NCBI GenBank assembly: GCA_946885545.1
Contig: CAMPGP010000113.1
Coordinates: 1-7,053, forward strand
DNA from: an uncultured Altererythrobacter sp.
GTDB lineage: Bacteria > Pseudomonadota > Alphaproteobacteria > Sphingomonadales > Sphingomonadaceae
Reading direction: 5' to 3'
DNA: 7,053 nt
Numbering within the stretch: the stretch's first letter is position 1; each line of letters starts with the position of its first letter. A model generated the notes under the pieces. It was not told the DNA's origin. It saw only the letters and a program-made list of their open reading frames with translations, and searched no databases. Both the position numbers and the translations under genes were made by a program. Below, one piece after another: positions 5,833 to 7,053 of the stretch.

Positions 5833-5837
5833 GCCAT

Positions 5838-6266
5838 ATGGAAACTACCACCACACATGTGCAAGAAGGCACATTTTCGTCCGCAGGGCACACCGATGTG
5901 ACCGACCTCGCCGACCATAGCCCGATCCGCTGCCAGGCGGTAAACGACATCCTTGCGCGCGTGGGCGACAAGTGGTCGATGCAGGTGGTGATGAGCCTGT
6001 CGGCCGGGCCGGTGCGCTTCAACGAACTGCGCCGTGCGATCGACGGCATCTCGCAACGCATGCTCACCCGCACCCTGCGCGCGCTCGAACGCGACGGGCT
6101 GGTCGCACGCGAAGTCACACCCAGCGTGCCGCCACGGGTCGACTATTCGCTCACCGACCTCGGCCGCTCGCTGCGCGAACCCGTGGCGGCGCTCGGCGCA
6201 TGGGCGATGGACAACAAGCCCGAAGTGGAGTCCGCCCGCACCCGCTTCGACGCGCGCGCGGACTGA
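5838..6266 (+). CDS. HxlR-family (DUF24) winged-helix transcriptional regulator
   Basis: A 142-residue DNA-binding protein of the HxlR/MarR-like family. After a 28-residue polar tail come the hallmark SPIRCQAVNDILARVGDKWS (28-47), the winged helix-turn-helix with RFNELRRAIDGISQRMLTRTL (60-80), RALERDGLVAR (81-91), and the wing ending in YSLTDLGRSL (103-112). Cys32 sits at the position of the redox-active N-terminal cysteine used by YodB, HypR and QsrR to sense quinones, diamide or hypochlorite. In Bacillus subtilis YodB represses an azoreductase gene, so divergence from azoR points to a local repressor of azoR and itself. The ATG at 5838 follows AGGGG by 4 bases; an in-frame ATG at 5820 lies inside the palindrome and is less likely. 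It converges with rlmN across 10 bp. Confidence 0.93.
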   Translation: METTTTHVQEGTFSSAGHTDVTDLADHSPIRCQAVNDILARVGDKWSMQVVMSLSAGPVRFNELRRAIDGISQRMLTRTLRALERDGLVAREVTPSVPPRVDYSLTDLGRSLREPVAALGAWAMDNKPEVESARTRFDARAD

Positions 6267-6276
6267 CGCGGGAAGA

Positions 6277-7053
6277 TCAGACCGAAACCGCGGCCTCGAC
6301 CGCCTCGCGGTCGCGTTCGGCGCGGCTCTTCTTCTGCGCGGCGGTCTTGAGCTGGCCGCAGGCGGCATCGATGTCGCGCCCGCGCGGGGTGCGCACCGGG
6401 GCGCTGATGCCGTGCTCGAACACGATTTCGGAGAAACGCCGCACGCGCTCTGGTGTCGAGCATTCGTAGACCGCGCCGGGCCATGGGTTGAACGGGATCA
6501 GGTTGACCTTGGCCGGCAGCTTGAACTGCTTGATCAGGCGGACGAGCTCGCGCGCGTCGTCGTCGCTGTCGTTCTTGTCCTTGAGCATGACGTATTCGAA
6601 AGTGATCCGCCGCGCGTTGCTCGCGCCGGGATAGGCCGCGCAGGCCGCCAGCAGTTCCTCGATCCCGTACTTGCGGTTGAGGGGCACGATCTCGTCGCGC
6701 ACGTCCTTGGTCACCGCGTGGAGCGAAACCGCGAGGTTGACCCCGATCTCCTCGCCGCAGCGCGCCATCATCGGCACCACGCCGCTGGTCGATAGCGTGA
6801 TCCGGCGCTTCGACAGTGCGAGCCCTTCGCCGTCCATCACCAGCTTGAGCGCATCGCGCACGTTGTCGAAATTGTAGAGCGGTTCGCCCATGCCCATCAT
6901 TACGATGTTGGTCAGCAGGCGGCCGTCGGCGCGGTATTCGGCCTCGTCCTCGACCTCGGCGAAATCCATCTTGCCCTTGGGCCATTCGCCCAGCGCATCG
7001 CGCGCGAGCATCACCTGGCCGACGATCTCGCCCGGCGTAAGGTTGCGCACAAG
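6277..7053 (-). CDS. rlmN: Dual-specificity RNA methyltransferase RlmN, C-terminal part (truncated by window edge)
   Basis: RlmN is a radical-SAM enzyme that methylates C2 of A2503 in 23S rRNA and of A37 in some tRNAs. The 258 visible residues run from [14 protein letters not shown] to the TGA at 6279-6277. Diagnostic segments (numbered from the visible start) are [17 protein letters not shown] (49-65), the SAM-binding region [10 protein letters not shown] (85-94), NLAVSLHA (106-113), [10 protein letters not shown] (184-193), and [12 protein letters not shown] (224-235). Cys232 there corresponds to the resolving Cys355 of E. coli RlmN, which forms the methylated intermediate. The CxxxCxxC iron-sulfur motif normally lies just before the first visible residues and is outside the window, along with the N-terminal accessory domain. 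The lysine- and arginine-rich tail ([20 protein letters not shown]) is normal for relatives. Its start and promoter are not in view. Confidence 0.97.
   Translation of the reverse strand, partial: LVRNLTPGEIVGQVMLARDALGEWPKGKMDFAEVEDEAEYRADGRLLTNIVMMGMGEPLYNFDNVRDALKLVMDGEGLALSKRRITLSTSGVVPMMARCGEEIGVNLAVSLHAVTKDVRDEIVPLNRKYGIEELLAACAAYPGASNARRITFEYVMLKDKNDSDDDARELVRLIKQFKLPAKVNLIPFNPWPGAVYECSTPERVRRFSEIVFEHGISAPVRTPRGRDIDAACGQLKTAAQKKSRAERDREAVEAAVSV

Noticed and set aside
5820..5837. Earlier in-frame ATG for the HxlR-type regulator at 5820
   Set aside because: It lies at the centre of the palindrome and has no Shine-Dalgarno. The ATG at 5838 has AGGGG just upstream and gives a normal N-terminus.
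6255..6276. CGCG-rich repeat between the regulator and rlmN stops, considered as a bidirectional terminator
   Set aside because: The stem is about 4 bp of self-complementary CGCG with no T-run on either side.

Overview
This is a GC-rich, gene-dense stretch of bacterial chromosome. Gene content and protein style suggest an alphaproteobacterium of the Sphingomonadales, quite possibly the Erythrobacteraceae; this is an inference from protein resemblance, since there is no rRNA to check. The clues are a CFA-type methyltransferase, a DUF1801 protein, a glycine-zipper surface protein with an Arg/Asp/Tyr-rich middle, and a COG2041 molybdoenzyme paired with a cytochrome b561-type protein. I see no mobile element, CRISPR array, tRNA or rRNA. 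No gene-free stretch exceeds 300 bases; the longest gaps are 5063-5198 and 4515-4633, and both carry regulatory structure.

Layout from left to right. Positions 1-413 (-) hold the N-terminal third of argG, which runs off the left edge. Positions 512-1816 (-) encode a cyclopropane-fatty-acid-synthase family methyltransferase with a good sigma70-type promoter at 1847-1875. Divergent from it is a DUF1801 gene (1896-2333, +), which lacks a Shine-Dalgarno and may be leaderless. Its stop codon overlaps that of a three-gene minus-strand operon, read in the order 4514 to 2330: a pteridine-reductase/FolM-like short-chain dehydrogenase, a four-helix cytochrome b561-type membrane protein, and a small MsrP/YedY-type molybdopterin oxidoreductase with a Tat-like lipoprotein signal. 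Both junctions are 4-base ATGA overlaps. Upstream of this operon a strong rho-independent terminator (stem 4556-4586) ends a monocistronic glycine-zipper gene (4634-5062, -).

Next come azoR (5199-5795, -), an FMN-dependent NADH azoreductase/quinone reductase, and a divergent HxlR-family regulator (5838-6266, +) carrying the family's N-terminal redox cysteine. They share a 42-bp intergenic region almost filled by a 9-7-9 palindrome, the likely operator. Finally, the C-terminal part of rlmN (6277 to the right edge, -) converges on the regulator with a 10-bp gap.

The functional themes are housekeeping (argG, rlmN), membrane lipid and envelope modification (CFA-like enzyme, glycine-zipper protein), and redox or electrophile handling (the molybdoenzyme and its cytochrome, azoR and its regulator). 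The points most worth a second look are the translationally coupled SDR-cytochrome-molybdoenzyme operon, the replacement of the bicarbonate-site cysteine in the CFA-like enzyme, the azoR/HxlR operator, and the nested inverted repeats with a stress-sigma-like promoter before the glycine-zipper gene. I do not see an entirely new kind of system here.
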